Source of the DNA: Sphagnum compactum
Lineage: Eukaryota > Bryophyta > Sphagnopsida > Sphagnales
NCBI GenBank assembly: GCA_965153455.1
Contig: OZ234495.1
Span: 21,820,875 to 21,884,874 of the forward strand
Length of the DNA stretch: 64,000 nucleotides
Direction of reading: 5' to 3'
A program made the position numbers and the translations under genes. The notes under the pieces were generated by a model. That model saw only the letters and a list, made by a program, of their open reading frames with translations. It was not told the origin of the DNA and did no database searches. Below are positions 34,892 through 48,339 of the stretch, piece after piece; position 1 is the first letter of the stretch; each line of letters opens with the position of its first letter.

Positions 34892-36031
34892 TTGTGGCAA
34901 TTGCAGTGTCTTTGCATTCATACTGCAGTCATGAAGGAGAGTACCTTAACGTATGCCAAGAACACATGGACTGACGAATATGGAGACGATGAGTATAATG
35001 AGTTGTTGGCAGAGTGCTCATTGCAATGCCAACTACCCAAGGAACAAGGCCAGAAGCGTTGTCAATGGCGATGCAAATTCTGCACTGAGGTTTTTAAATG
35101 CAAGCCTAGTCTTAACTACCATCGATATAGAGGGTGCCCTAAAATCGGGCACCGTTTGAAGATGTATCCAATGGTGGGCAAAGGCAAACGAGATGTGGTG
35201 AAACGTGCTTGCTTTCACAAGGGTTTCACAGATGCTGCAATTCAAGAGGGCACCAAGTGGCAACTAGGGTGCATACCCCAGATGACTGTAGAGACATATG
35301 GTTCCCTTATGAACCTTCCTGCGGGGTCCAAGGAACACAAGCAAGTGGAGATGGGGGGTCATACAGATTTCATACAAGAGTGTGCTGTAGAAGATGAGAA
35401 ATGGACATGGTCTCCTCTTTATCTCCTACTAAGAGATTTTTCCCTCCTGTCCACAGAATTGCCTCGTCCTTGGAAGCACACAGCTGAAGAATGGGATTCT
35501 GTTAAGGAGTTCATTGTAACAAACCAAGCCACTAGGATTGAATACCATGGCTGGCCCCCTCCTATTGTGATGGCTATTAGGACCACATGGAATTTTCATT
35601 TTGATCAAAGGATAGAAGATGTGCAATTGAGTAAATTGAAAGAGCAATTAGAAAATGCAAGCCAAGAAAAGGAGTTTGGTAATAACCTATCTCGTTTCCA
35701 ACATCTCATGATGAGCAGATGGGAGGGCTGGTTTGTTGAAAGGGAGACACAAGGGCAGCAAATACTTGCAAATGATGTTGCCTCCTTCAAAGCTACTTCA
35801 GAAAGTCCTGGGCACCAGGAAGTGATTAAGAGGGTATGCAGCCACTTTGTTGGCATGGCCCATCGTGCCATGGAGGTTATGGTAAATCTTCATTCTCAAT
35901 GTTTGAAAGATATGTGGATTGGAGGCCATCTCAAATGTGAACAGGCAATTTTGAATGAAAAATGGAGGGAAACTTTGTTTGACATATTTCGGGAGGAATG
36001 GTTCTCTGATGACACTGACTTTCTGATATGA
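34892..36031 (+). CDS. Element A protein: C2HC zinc finger plus unknown conserved domain (A3)
   Basis: An open frame of 379 codons, the longest in the window. The likely true N-terminus is Met14 (34,931), because homology to A4 and A2 becomes tight there and acceptor-like CAG sites lie just upstream (34,904-34,906 and 34,926-34,928). Residues 27-46 are acidic and Cys-containing (DEYGDDEYNELL). A C2HC finger follows with Cys61, Cys64, His77 and Cys82 (C-X2-C-X12-H-X4-C), then a basic stretch (HRLKMYPMVGKGKRDVVKR). The unknown domain spans residues about 141-365: WSPLYLLLRDF (173-183), LPRPWKHTAEEW (190-201), SQEKEFGNNLSR (257-268), ILANDVASFKA (291-301), SPGHQEVIKR (305-314) and LKDMWIGG (338-345). 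No transposase, helicase or protease signature seen. A DNA-binding element protein or a domesticated gene are both possible. Confidence 0.7.
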   Translation: MWQLQCLCIHTAVMKESTLTYAKNTWTDEYGDDEYNELLAECSLQCQLPKEQGQKRCQWRCKFCTEVFKCKPSLNYHRYRGCPKIGHRLKMYPMVGKGKRDVVKRACFHKGFTDAAIQEGTKWQLGCIPQMTVETYGSLMNLPAGSKEHKQVEMGGHTDFIQECAVEDEKWTWSPLYLLLRDFSLLSTELPRPWKHTAEEWDSVKEFIVTNQATRIEYHGWPPPIVMAIRTTWNFHFDQRIEDVQLSKLKEQLENASQEKEFGNNLSRFQHLMMSRWEGWFVERETQGQQILANDVASFKATSESPGHQEVIKRVCSHFVGMAHRAMEVMVNLHSQCLKDMWIGGHLKCEQAILNEKWRETLFDIFREEWFSDDTDFLI

Positions 36032-36744
36032 TGGGCTTGAGCAATGGACAGTACCAGAAGTGTACGAGAACATAAGGTACCGAGTTGATATATATTTTGA
36101 TTGCACCTCTAGATTGGTATTTTGTGTTATGATCTTTTGTGTTGGCAATTTGATGCCGGACATAGGAATTCATAATATTATCTAGTCCACGCTGAAACTT
36201 GGATTATTTCTGTAGGACTATAGGGAGCTTGATATTCCTGCATGGCTAGTTTGTCTTTAACTCCTGCATAATTATTGGCTTTGATGTAAGAGTAAGATTT
36301 GGAGCCCAACCTTGTAGAAGACATACTGTTTTTTCTTTTTGACTTTTTGCAGTTGTGTGTAGATAATCACCATGGCAAAACTTATGAGGGAGTAAGAAAA
36401 TTGGGATGATTTATGCAGCACTGTATAACTAGTGGCCTTTTGGGGGGAATGGCTCCAGGTTCATAATATACAAGAAGTTCAAATTCTAAGTGAGTCTTGT
36501 TTGAAGTGCAATTTAAGGCTGTAGTATTTAATGTCTTTTGTTGATTTTACCAAATAGAATGCTTATTGCAAAAAACCAGCTTAGCCTCTTAAGCTATAGT
36601 TGTCTTGCATATGTGATGGGCCCATCATTTTAGTTTCCTTATGGTTTGTTAGTTGCCAGATTGTTGCAATGTTCCATTTACCACCTTGTCAATAATGTGC
36701 AATCTAGGAAATACATGTCCCTTGATGGTTTTCCTTAAAGAAAG

Positions 36745-38290
36745 GTAAAATTCACTATTACCTTTAATATATTTAACACCGATTTTGGGCACGTTTCCTT
36801 GTCATAGTATAAGTTTTTTTTTCCTTATAGTAAAATCTTGTTGATTTCTTGTTTCACATGAGGTGTTTTTGTTTTTCTTGCTTCATGATTTGACCTTGGA
36901 ATAAGGCCTACTGTTGTTTTCGTCTTGGTTAAGAAATTTTATAGACTTGGTTGTTTTGATGCTCGTGACACCTTTAATAGCCCATAAGGACCTTTATTTC
37001 ATAAATAAACCTCTCTCTTAATAACTTTTGATGGCATTGGGCTCATATTGATAGTCACCATCGCCCCAATAGCTTATCTAGGGAGTTGGGCCTTTGTAAT
37101 TTCAATCATAGATGTTAGGTTTATGGTTGATCAACATCCTTTCCTTTTTGAAGTTTTAACATAAGTCGACAACAACACTTTCCCTTTTCGGCAACATTTC
37201 AAGGTAGCACGCGATCTTCTATTATCCCTAACTTTTGTGTGTTCCTCTTTTTGAACAACTCATTAGACAACAAATGGTTCAATTTCAAAATTCCATTTTG
37301 AAGCGTGTACACCATCATACCTTTTCCAACATGCTTTTCATCAAGATATTTAATGCCCATTGTACTCAAAATTTATCATGTTTCAGCCTTTGGGCAAGTG
37401 TTTGGTTTATAAATCAACCAATTTTTTTAACCTTTTGATTATCTTCTCCATTTTTCTTCACAACATTTCAGACACGACTTGGATTACCACATCTTTCAAT
37501 TGTAGGTATCTTTAAATGTGTGTGCACACATCCCATTGACCTTATGGTATCCACTTTTTATGTTGTGTTCATGGCAATGAGCACATGAGAATCCATGATG
37601 CAATTTGTGACACTTTTGTTGCCATTGCATGAAATGCTAGTTTCCATGTGGGATAAAAACAAGTACATGCGTCTCCTTCAACCATGTTCAACTCTGTTTG
37701 TTGATTAATCAACACTGTGTTCACCAAAGATGAAATTTGCACCCTAGCTGATGTTGTTATTGCCAACCCAATGCGATCAAATTTATTTTTTTGACTTTGC
37801 ACAATTCAAAGATTTTTCTACCTTTGATGTGGTTCAAACCAAATAAAAGAGTTATCGCGACCACCACCAGGTTTATCAACTCCTCCTTTTAGCAATTGAA
37901 GTATTTGGATGTCCACACAAATAGGTTGATGTGTAAAAACATGATTGTGCCGATGCCATTTGGAGTTTAAAAGAGCCAAAAGGCCTTCCTCTTTCTATTT
38001 TGGTTACTTTTCTTCGTCAAAATATTTCAATTACATTTCAAAGGATGCAAGCATACTTCATCTTAAGTCAGGGGGTATCGGTAAACCTAGCTACTTCATG
38101 ACTTCCACCCTTTCAAAATACAATGCCCGATCACCATGGCCGACCTATTACATACAATTGATTGTTGACATGGAAAGATTTTGACATCTAGTTTGAGCTA
38201 ACTTGACATCTTGTAAATTCTCCATTTTCTTTTTTCTTATTCCTTTGTACATTTTTCGAGTCCATGGAATGCTTATAAATAAAATTTTGA
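36745..38290. other. Foreign insertion splitting the 3' tail of A3
   Basis: A3 matches A1, A2 and A4 up to about 36,745 (TTGATGGTTTTCCTT) and again from about 38,290-38,340 (TCCAACAATTG), while A2 joins these parts within about 60 bp. The intervening 1.5 kb is therefore an insertion. A 77-codon minus-strand ORF (37,569-37,802) is unrecognised, and no integrase or reverse-transcriptase motif was found. I could not see terminal repeats or a target duplication. Confidence 0.65.
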
Positions 38291-39070
38291 AGGGTTCTTT
38301 TTTGTTTGAAGTTTCATCTTTGTCCATCTTCATGTGGTCCAACAATTGAAAATACAAAGGTTATGAGGTGTGAGCTACTTCTGGGTCTACTATTTGCAGA
38401 TGGATCTACCTTTGTCACTGGCAAATTGGAGCACATAATTTATTATCCACAAATGGGCAACTGAGAGGACACATCATGTTCTTCAAGGGGTGTCTTTGGC
38501 TTATAGGAACTTTATTGGAAATGTTCCAACCACAATGTCAAATTCATTAACTTCAGATATCATTTATCCTTAATCCTTGATTCCAGTGATCTTCAAACAA
38601 GTTGATCAAATCCAGGAAATGACTAAACCACTTGGAAGCAAATCATGAGACCACAAACATCCTGATTCTAAACTGGCATGAAGTGTCACTGAAATCCTTC
38701 CAATAGGACCCAATGGAACAAACAAATTTGTCTACTTTCTTTTTCCCTCTAAATACAGATGCCAACATATACTGGCTTGCATCAACAGAATACCCCTCAA
38801 ATTCTCAAGGAAGCACTTCTTGATCACTATCAATCCACCTTAGCAATTTGGTTATTTAATTTTACTTGTCATGATGTTACTCATTCCGTTTTGGTACGAT
38901 GGCAATCTTCATCACATACATGGAGCCCCAGGTCCCATATTACCTTTCACCTCATGGAATGTACTGGAAAAGTCAAGAAGTGAGAATTATATCAAGTTGT
39001 GTACACACATGTCAATGAACAAGATATACCATATTGTGCATTTACAAGAATTGATTGGTGATTGGCCAAG

Positions 39071-42000
39071 ATAACTAGCTAGTATAGATAAATATTTTCA
39101 CAAAGAAACCATCTTTGTGATGACTATTATTGTGGTATTTTAGGCTTTCACTAAATGAATCAAACAATAAGGCCCACTTTAGACAACAAGTTAACACAAA
39201 GGTTGAACCCGATTTGAGCAATTCTATTCTTGAGGTGAATCAACACCAAAAAGTTTTAATTTTTGTGTTAAAGCCCAAATATAAAATAATCTTATAATCT
39301 ATTACTTTTTTGCCCCATTATGGTCCCAAGGACAAAGAAGGATCCCTATCAGCTTGGGTAGCTAATCTACAATCCTTTCGTCCAATGTGGTAGAAATAAA
39401 GTATTATATTTTCATGAGATCTACATATGTATGATTAAATGGAAGCCTAAGTAGGACTCGCTCTTTCTTTGTTCTCCTCCATTTTGTCTTTCCATCTACA
39501 TCACTCCTTCTCTCTAGTTGAACTTTGTTCTTATTTGTGAATCATGCAGAATTTTCATATTTATTTATTATTCTAGTGTCAAATATTTTGGAATGTTGCA
39601 TCAAAAGGATATGTCTATTGTAGGATCTCTCGCATTTCAACCCTATAACCCACCTCTTCATGCATTTTGAACTATGAAAGTTAACTTGTCCATGTTAAAT
39701 TTAACCTTAAATGTTACATTTCCAAACAATGAAGGTGGGAAAAGATTACATGAATTTGTCCCAAAAAGGAAATCAAATAATAAGGAAGTTTCCAACTTTC
39801 AAGGCATCCAATGTTCAAGCACCATTTTCACCTAAAAAGGGAAACAATGTCAGAAGAAGGTAAACATCAAAATAAAATAGAATGAAAACTAATGAAAATG
39901 TGAAAAGATAAAAATTTGGAAGGATTGGAATCTACAGTGTTTGATTTCTCTTCATGGGGGAATGGAGTTGAAATTTGTCCAAAATATCCCAAAAGAAAAC
40001 TGCAAATTTCAAATTAAGATTATTAAACCTTTAAAAAGACCTTGGCCAAGGCTTCTATAGTTGATTAACTTTGCACCCTTTAAAAACCTAAGATAACTTG
40101 TATACATTGAGATTTCAAACTTCCATTCAATATAAGGATGGATTTATGGTCGAAATTGCATGCAAGCTCACATGGTGGGATTAATTTGTAGATTTACAAC
40201 AATAATTGAAACATCCAAAAGTTTAATGTGTTGTTCAAATAATATTATTTGACAACTTGATAAATTAAATATGAAGGGATGATAAACATGAATGCAAGTT
40301 CTATTATTCAATCAATCAATGGTAGCAATGAACATGTACTGTAATAAAACATGTCACCATATCTGCCAATGACATTGAATTGCTTCAAAATAAAAGCAAC
40401 ATCAAATTGTTGAGAGAACAACTAACTTCATAAATAACCTCAAGATACATCTTATTAGAATGCATAAATAAAACATTTTTTAACAAGAAGAACTAGAGGT
40501 TGATTAATTTTAATGATACACATTGAACAAATGAAAAACTAGAAAACCTTGTTAACAACAAATTGAATATTTATACAATTGGACAATCCTACTAAAATGC
40601 CCCAATAATGAATTTTTAAACAAGAACTAGGGTTGAGTCCCACTTGGTGAAATCTATTTTGTGGTTGTGAAACTCTCATGTTATAAATATGAAAGGAAGA
40701 AATGGGTGGCAAGACACAATTGGATTTACACCCAAGAGGCTCATTGTTGGGAATTGTTCCATAACAATTTTTTTTGTTCCTTCTACATCTTCACAATGTC
40801 CCCATTATGTTACCTTTATGTTCTTTCAACATTCTTCATAACTTGCAAACTTGTTATCAACTTGAATGTGTTTCAATTTTGTTCCCAACATTTATCAAAT
40901 ATGTTATGACATTTTCCTAATATGAACTCTTGAATTGTGACCACCTATTCCATTGTGTTCTAATGTGTTTCCTTGTGGCATCCCCATTACATTTTTAACT
41001 ACCAAATCAATGCCACATCATGTTAGGTCATGTTCCCATTTTGGAATGCACACCAACACACTTGCAAACAAGTAAAAGCACATTATAATGGACAATTTTG
41101 GAAGCCACAGTGGTAGTTTTTTCTAAGTGAGTCAAGAATTATTGCATTGTATTCAAATCTATGTGAAAAACTTGGCAAAAGTGAGATGAAAAATTTAAAT
41201 TTACATTCTAATCTTTGAAACCCAAAAAAAATTTATCAAAAGGATAAATGTTCAATTCAAGGTGGACTTTACAAAGGATAGTACATCTAATGTCATAGTC
41301 CAAACTATCCCCAAAAAATGTTCATTATGGATTTTTTTCTTCTAATGGAGTTGAAAACTAAACTTATAACTTTTTACCACCACACATTGAAGTACCATAA
41401 CACTTAAGATGAAAAAATCAAGCAAGAAAAAATCTTTAAAACATTTTTAAAATTAAAATGAAAATTTCAAATTCGTAAAGTCCATTTTGATATCTAAATT
41501 GATTTTTTCAAGGCCCATATTTTTAGAGGTTTAAAATAAAATTTTAAATTATGGTGGTATGAACTTGGAAAAATGTGTGAACTTTAACATCGTTTAAATG
41601 TCTTTTTTATAAAATCATTGGATTTGGACTGTAAAAATGGACCTTCATATGCCTTTTTTGGGTGAGCGTAATGTGCATTTACCCAAACTAGCACCTTCAA
41701 TATTTGACCTCATTTATACCTAATATTGTTACTCAAAGAATTTTCATGGGCAAACAACAAAATGGTGAAATTGATATTAACATGGTTAAGGTGAAAGCAC
41801 ATGAAGCCCCCTAAAAATTGTAGTCACATGTATAATCTTTTTGGAATTAATTGTTTTGATAACGTATGGACATCACATCTTGGATTATTTTTGTTTTTTT
41901 TAAGTACATTTGATTAATTTTAGATTTAATCTAATCAATTATTTTAAAAAATTCAGCAAAAATTAAAGAACTTGAACATATGGAATGTATTTGTGACAAA

Positions 42001-45000
42001 ATAATAACCATCATAAAGTTTGAAAATTTGCATATATATTTCAAAACTAAGGGTGTGGGTTTTTGGGTGATTTTTTTATGGTGTATGATATTGATATTCA
42101 TTAATTAAATCTAGGACCATTTTAAAAATTAAAATTTTTGGATGAAATTCCATTAAAAAATTGCATTTGTTTAACAATAAATGCATAAAAATATATATTT
42201 ATAGGAAAAAAATCACTACCATATCAAAAATGAGATTTTATGAATGGATATTCCATTTTTTTTCAATTTTTTGTTTGTTTGTTAATGTTTCATGAATCAC
42301 AAACATGAAACCCTATGGTCATTGAAAAATAGTAAGTTATATATTCTACATACATTAATTTTATCCAATCCTCTTCATCTAACTATTGGATCAAAATTAA
42401 TTTTGAATTCCAAAATGTTGTCATGAAAAAATTTAAGTGTTTTTCTTGTGTTTACAATAACCAAAGGATGTCATCAAGATTTCAACTTATTATGTATTAT
42501 AATATTTGTTATACATATTTTTTTTAGTGAAAAATGATTCACCTTTAATGTTTTTTCATTTGTCAAGGACTTTGAAAAAACAAATTTGTTGTATTGGAAA
42601 TAATCAATCATCAAAGGATTAACATATAAATATGTTGTAAGCAAAATATCTATTCTAATTCCAAATCAAATGGTGCAACCAAGAAAAACATTGTATCTTC
42701 CGACAACATGAGACACAAACAAGTAATGAGAAAATGAAATGTCATCATGGTGGCAACAAAAACACACAAAGGATTTACAGCAAAGAACTCTTCTATAACA
42801 AACAATATCATTTGCAAGATTTAATGTGTTCCATGAATAAACCATGAGCGTAGGATGTGGAGTGAATTTGCAACTAAATAATCAAATGCAAAAAATCTAT
42901 ATCCAAGTCATGAGAATGAAAAAACATGAAAAATATAAAGACATTTGGGTCACAATAACATAATAATCATTTAATTTGAAATGTATAACCACAAGAAAAT
43001 CCATAATAAGAAACAAAATACAACTAGTTCAAAACACCAAATATACAAAGCATCACAAGTTATATTTTAAGCACTAAAAAATAAAAAATCATGATGTAAA
43101 GATCTGAAAGGTTTCAAGTACATTCCACGCAAAAAAAAATCAATAATTATCTAAATCTCATGCACACACCTTTCCAATAACATTGCATCTCACACCATAA
43201 CATGCCAAATTGCACTTGAAACCTACATTGCACCCTTCCTCTTGTGTAATAAAATAGGTTGAAGCATTCAAACATGAGCATTTTTTTTTTTGTCTTCAAA
43301 TATTTTGTAGTAGAGCCCACAAAATTTCCTTAAACTTGATGGAGCCCCTTGTTATAACATGAGATTGGGATTTTTTAACATGCACTTTTAATCAGTACAA
43401 AGTTGGGTGAAGTGGAGATTGAGGGGTGGATGAAAATCAATGTGAAGTAGTGAAAGGCAATGAACACTAAAAGTCCAAACTCAAACCATATGGCAATAAA
43501 GTCATGTGAAATGGAAAAATGAAAATGGATGTAAAGGAATGCGCATCAATTTGATAGGGAGCAACTTGAGGTTACATGGGACAACCTAAAGTCTAATTTT
43601 AACAAGCTTTCAAAAATTGATTTCAATGAGATGGCTAAACCTAATTTTTGTGGCTAGGATTATGATGAAGTGGACAAACTATAATTTTTCAAAAATTTCA
43701 TTGAAATGTTGTAAAGGTCATGTTCATAATCAAAGTTTACTCAACTCAATTAAACTTTTTAGAGTTTATTTTTGTCAAATTATTTCATAAGTTTTTAGGT
43801 CATTGTTGATTCTATTACAACATTGATTTACTTAGCAAAATGCTACCAAGTGGTAAGTAGAGTTAGAAAAATGGAAATTACAAATCAAATGAAAGACTTT
43901 ATGGCACATAAAATACAATAATTGAAAAAACATGTGAAGGACCAATAATTTGTATTGAGTAATACATAAGGTTCAAGGTTTACAAAGTAACACCACTTGT
44001 GTAATTGCTAAGGACAAGCAAGAGTTTATGGTTTACATGGATGTTAAATTATGTTCTATAATTTGCAATTTGTCAACAAAACTTTTTCTTGAATATTTTT
44101 TCCATATTGGTTTTGACAATTAAATTCTTAATTTAAATGATGTTTGATAAACCAAGGCCATTACCTTCAACTTCTTCAATAATGGTGAACTTGATTTGAC
44201 AATTGCATGGGCTCGATTGAATTCAAATCATTCTTTCAAATGTCTAATGCATGCAATATCAATTTTATATGTAGAGTGTTGAAAAACCAAGGATATGGAG
44301 ATCCACAAATATGTATGTTGTTTAACATTCACATGAAATACATCATGTTCAATACCTTTGGATATAGTATTCTCAAATATGTCACATTTAACACTATATG
44401 CATATTGAACATGAACTCCATAATTCAATATTATTGAATTTTTTATCTTTATTTTTGGGTGTTCAACCAACCACCCCTCTATTGGCACATTTAAAAAGTA
44501 CAACATTTCAATGATTAAATCGTTAAAAATGTATATATCTTGTTCATTATTTTGATTGGGAATATTTTTAATCTCTTTTATATATGTCTATTGTGTATAT
44601 GTTAAATGTCACATAAAAAATGTAAGTTAAAGCCTATGGACAAGTGCATTATCAATTTGTGAAGTTGGAACCAATGTGGGCCCCTAAATATGGGAATGCC
44701 TTTTTGTGAGGACCTTTCCTGACATAAAGACATAAACAAACAATTTTCTTCACTTCACAAGCAAACAACACAAATCAATTAGTTTTCCAATTAGGAAGTG
44801 CTAATATGACCATGTTTTAAATAGGTGGTTTTGAAACTTTTTGATTCTAACTAATTTTTAAAAATATATATATATCTATAAAATAGTATTATATTGTCTA
44901 TGCAATCACAACAAAAGTAATATAAATAAAATAAAATAATTGAATTTATACCATAAATATAATAAAATACATTGAATGATCTGGAAACATCTTGTGCAAA

Positions 45001-47452
45001 AATGATGATCCCATGAGTTGAAATGGTTTTCAAACATTTCAAACAAATAATACACATAAGATTTTGCCTACAAACGATTTTGCAATCATTCAAATGCTTG
45101 TGCACCTATATGAAAAAGTAGGAAAAAAGTACATAATTTCAACAAAGTTCAATGTAAATGAAAAGAAAAACATTCATTTGATATTTATAACCACCAAATA
45201 AATAAATTGAAACAACTAATACGCAATACATGGAATGAAAAACATGTAATTAATTTAATAAATGAACAATAAAGTTGGAAATCAACTTCCACCCTAAAAA
45301 ATTAGGGATAATACTTTGAGATCAATCACCAAGGAAGTGACAAATTATTCTTACAAAATTAATAATATAAGAAATCACAATAAATCAAGTAAAAATGTTG
45401 TTGGATGCCACACCTAAATAATATAGTAAAATAATTGAAAGATCTAGTGGCATCTAACTAGAAAGGCCATTCAGTAAATTTACCACTTGTGCATTTTTTT
45501 TTGTATTAAAATATTTTAGATTAATTACCAAGTTACATTGGAATAATACTCCAACAAAAAAATTCTGCAAAAAATATTTAATTGCTCAAGTCCAAACTAA
45601 GAAAGCATTGTTCTAAAGGTTTTTCATGGATATTAAATAGACAATTTCAAAAAGGATTTTCTAAAATGGGGTCAATAGAGTGAGAAATTCTCAAAATTGC
45701 ACAAAACTATAAATTTGTATTTTGCTAACATTTTTGCAAGGGTTTAAGGGTCCAAACACATTATAATGAACTAGAGGCATTCTCTTATGACTTTGTTTAT
45801 TAATTGTTTATTTGGAATAGTCTTGGATTTTTTTAAAATTTGAAAAATATTTTAAATTTTCCTTATAATATTATGTTAAGGTTTGTATTAAGAAAATTTC
45901 AAAAATATGTCATTTTCAAATCTTTTCAACTTTGTTTACAAGTCCTTTAAATAACTTTTACTACTCAAAATAAAATATTACAATTGTTGTCAAATTACTT
46001 TTGGGTAATTTTATTCATTATATTTATTTCAAAATTTCAAGGCATGTATATCAATATATGAAAAATAAAAAATATTTGTAAAAATTCCATTTGTGATTTT
46101 ATTCTTTTACAAAAAAAAATGTTAGATACACAAAATTAAATAGTGGTTACAACTACATTGATACATGTTAACAAAATATAGAAATAATTAAATAGATAAA
46201 AATTTCAAGCAACTAAGATCAAAGAACAAGAAAACAAAATAAAGTGACAAGAAATGAGTTCTCTACACAATGTTCTTTGTATCCAAAGAAAAAACCAAAA
46301 CTTTGGTTTAAAAACTTTAAGATTCTAAGAAATAATCTTCCTTAAAAACAAATTTGAAATTTGAAGAAGAAGATCCTCCTACCAAAACTTCCTATTTAAA
46401 ATATGTTTTTAGAATCAATATTTTCCAATTTTGAAAAACTATTGAAACTAACACTAACATTTTAGCAAGGGCAATTCCAACCTCAAAGATGGTTAATACC
46501 CTTGCTAAACCTCTAGTGGCCCTTCAAACTAATCATTGTTGAAAATGTCTTTTTTTTATTTTTCAAAATGGTTGATTATTGGCTCTAATTTTTTAACTTG
46601 AGCATATTTAGAGGCATTCTCACTCTTGTTGAAACTTTTCATTCTTTGATTTTCTATGTTGCATCTTCAATTATTTTCTTACATACCATATTCCTTAATC
46701 AAATTTAGCAAGAAACTGCCAAATACTTAATTAATTTTAAATCATAACTCTAGCACTTGGTTTTTTAATTACCAAAGGACGTGTCATTCTTGGGAGTTAC
46801 CCAACAACCCAAACTAAAGTCATGACATTAGTCTTGTATTTCCCACCATTGATTGGATGATTTGGATTGATTTAATGGATGATCAATATCTCATCATGAA
46901 AGAATGTAAATTTTAATTCTAAAATTGATGGTTCACAAGTGATGAAATCAATTGAATCAATGATCATGATTTCACAAAAGGTAGTGTTATTCTAGCAATT
47001 TTGATCAAATTATTTTGATTAGCTCAATCTTACCATCAAATTAAAAACCTAACATGCAATAGTCCATGTTATCAATTTAATGAAAGTGCTTATTTACTTT
47101 TGTCTTCTTTTAGAGTTGAGAATCTCAATCCCATAGACATTAGGACTCAACAACTTATTGGATCCCATCAATTTGATCTTCAATCCATATTATTTTTGGA
47201 TTTATATAAATTCAATATGGCAATCATATGAATTAGACCCAATGGTTGTGATTGTTTCAACGAGAGCATGTGAATTTTTTTGTATTTGTACTTATGGAAG
47301 ATCAACAATTTTGTTTGGTGCAATCATTGATGGTGCATATCACATTATGTGTATGGTCAACATTTCATCAACATTCCAATGTATACATGCACCATATGTT
47401 CATTTTGATCCAAAATCTTTGGGCATTTGTTCCATGGATTATTTGTTATCAT
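39071..47452. other. Long AT-rich stretch, no gene recognised
   Basis: More than 8 kb of very AT-rich DNA with only short, motif-free ORFs (for example 40,661-40,909, 44,207-44,437, 44,851-45,105, 47,158-47,520). Much of it is simple A/T-rich phrases such as CAAAATTTGAAA. It separates the convergent copies A3 and A4. Confidence 0.55.
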
Positions 47453-47735
47453 GTTTTTGTTGTTTTGTGTGTATTTTGTTTTGTTTTAATATTTGGGAAT
47501 TGATTGGGTGTACCTTGTAGCTTATCTTTTTTTCTTTTCGGGTTTTTGTAAACAAACATTGTCATCTCATTGTTGGTTTTTCTTGCAAAAATGTCATGAC
47601 CTTCATTTTTTCTCTCTTTTAACATGTTTATGAATATATATTCCTTTTCTATTTAAGGTGCAATTGTGTAGTTCATTACTTTAAATTGTATTTTGCTAAA
47701 TTTTTTATGAGTTTGAGAATTATTTTCCTATTTTA
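47453..47735 (+). repeat. Direct repeat of about 290 bp, left copy
   Basis: This matches 55,814-56,115 from TTTTTGTTGTTTTGTGTGT to GTTTGAGAATT / CCTATTTT with high identity by eye; the differences are mostly small indels (for example ATGCATA and GACCC stretches present only in the right copy). Similarity stops sharply at both ends. It could be a dispersed repeat or a long terminal repeat, but I saw no TG...CA ends or primer-binding site. Confidence 0.85.
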
Positions 47736-48117
47736 AAAAGATTCTTTAAGCTTGAAGTTTTATTCTAAAATGTTGTTTTGTTTTCAAATCCTTGCATTAC
47801 ATACATTGAAAATTAACTTATAATGTGTCTTTGTTTCCATTTGGAGTTTGATAACTTCTAGTTTGTTAAAATGTCCTTGACAAAAATTTCGTATGTTTTT
47901 GAAAAACTTATTACATTTGCAAATTGTTGATTTAATTTTATTCTTTTGCTTGCATTTTGAGGCCACGAGGGTCTTGCTAGATCATTTGTAGTTCTCTCTT
48001 TGTACAATTTATTTTCTAAAGCCTTGTGGATTCATTCAATATTTTGACATTTCTTTTTTTTCAAAAGAAAAAATGTTGTCTATTTTATTATGCCATTTGC
48101 TTGCATGTTGACTTCAT

Positions 48118-48148
<31 letters not shown>

Positions 48149-48339
48149 ATTTATTGGGTGAAATGTGAACAGTGATAAAAAATTTCATCCATGAATCATG
48201 AACTAAGGTAAATCAAATATCTTATTTTCATAATTACAATGAAAAACCTAATATAAATTTTATGTCCTATGTTGGGGTAGGTAATGTGTATACAAAGGAT
48301 TGGCAACATGGATCCGTCTCGGAAGTACCTTAGCTAGAG
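47736..48339. other. AT-rich spacer with an (AT)n run
   Basis: Nothing gene-like. An (AT)n microsatellite occupies 48,118-48,143. Confidence 0.6.
48118..48143. repeat. (AT)n microsatellite
   Basis: About thirteen AT units without interruption. Confidence 0.9.

Larger units (their letters stand above)
31790..39070 (+). mobile_element. Element A, copy A3 (most complete + strand copy, split by an insertion)
   Basis: A3 aligns with A4 along its length: 5' ACATGTACAAC array, pyrimidine-rich leader with a (TC)n run, leader block (32,400-33,260), PPR remnant, zinc-finger/unknown-domain ORF, conserved 3' tail to about 36,745, then after about 1.5 kb of foreign sequence the rest of the tail at 38,290-38,960. 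Without the insertion it is about 5.6 kb. TATGGAACTGATTACAGACC at 33,378 matches A1 near 15,560, which confirms collinearity. I found no clear terminal inverted repeats or target duplication, so the borders are approximate. Confidence 0.75.

Noticed and set aside
31790-39070. Element A as an LTR retrotransposon
   Set aside because: No direct terminal repeats, primer-binding site, or RT/integrase motifs were found in any of the four copies.
47158-47520. 120-codon ORF on the + strand
   Set aside because: Cys- and Phe-rich translation without motif; its 3' end runs into the 290-bp direct repeat, whose other copy does not continue the frame.
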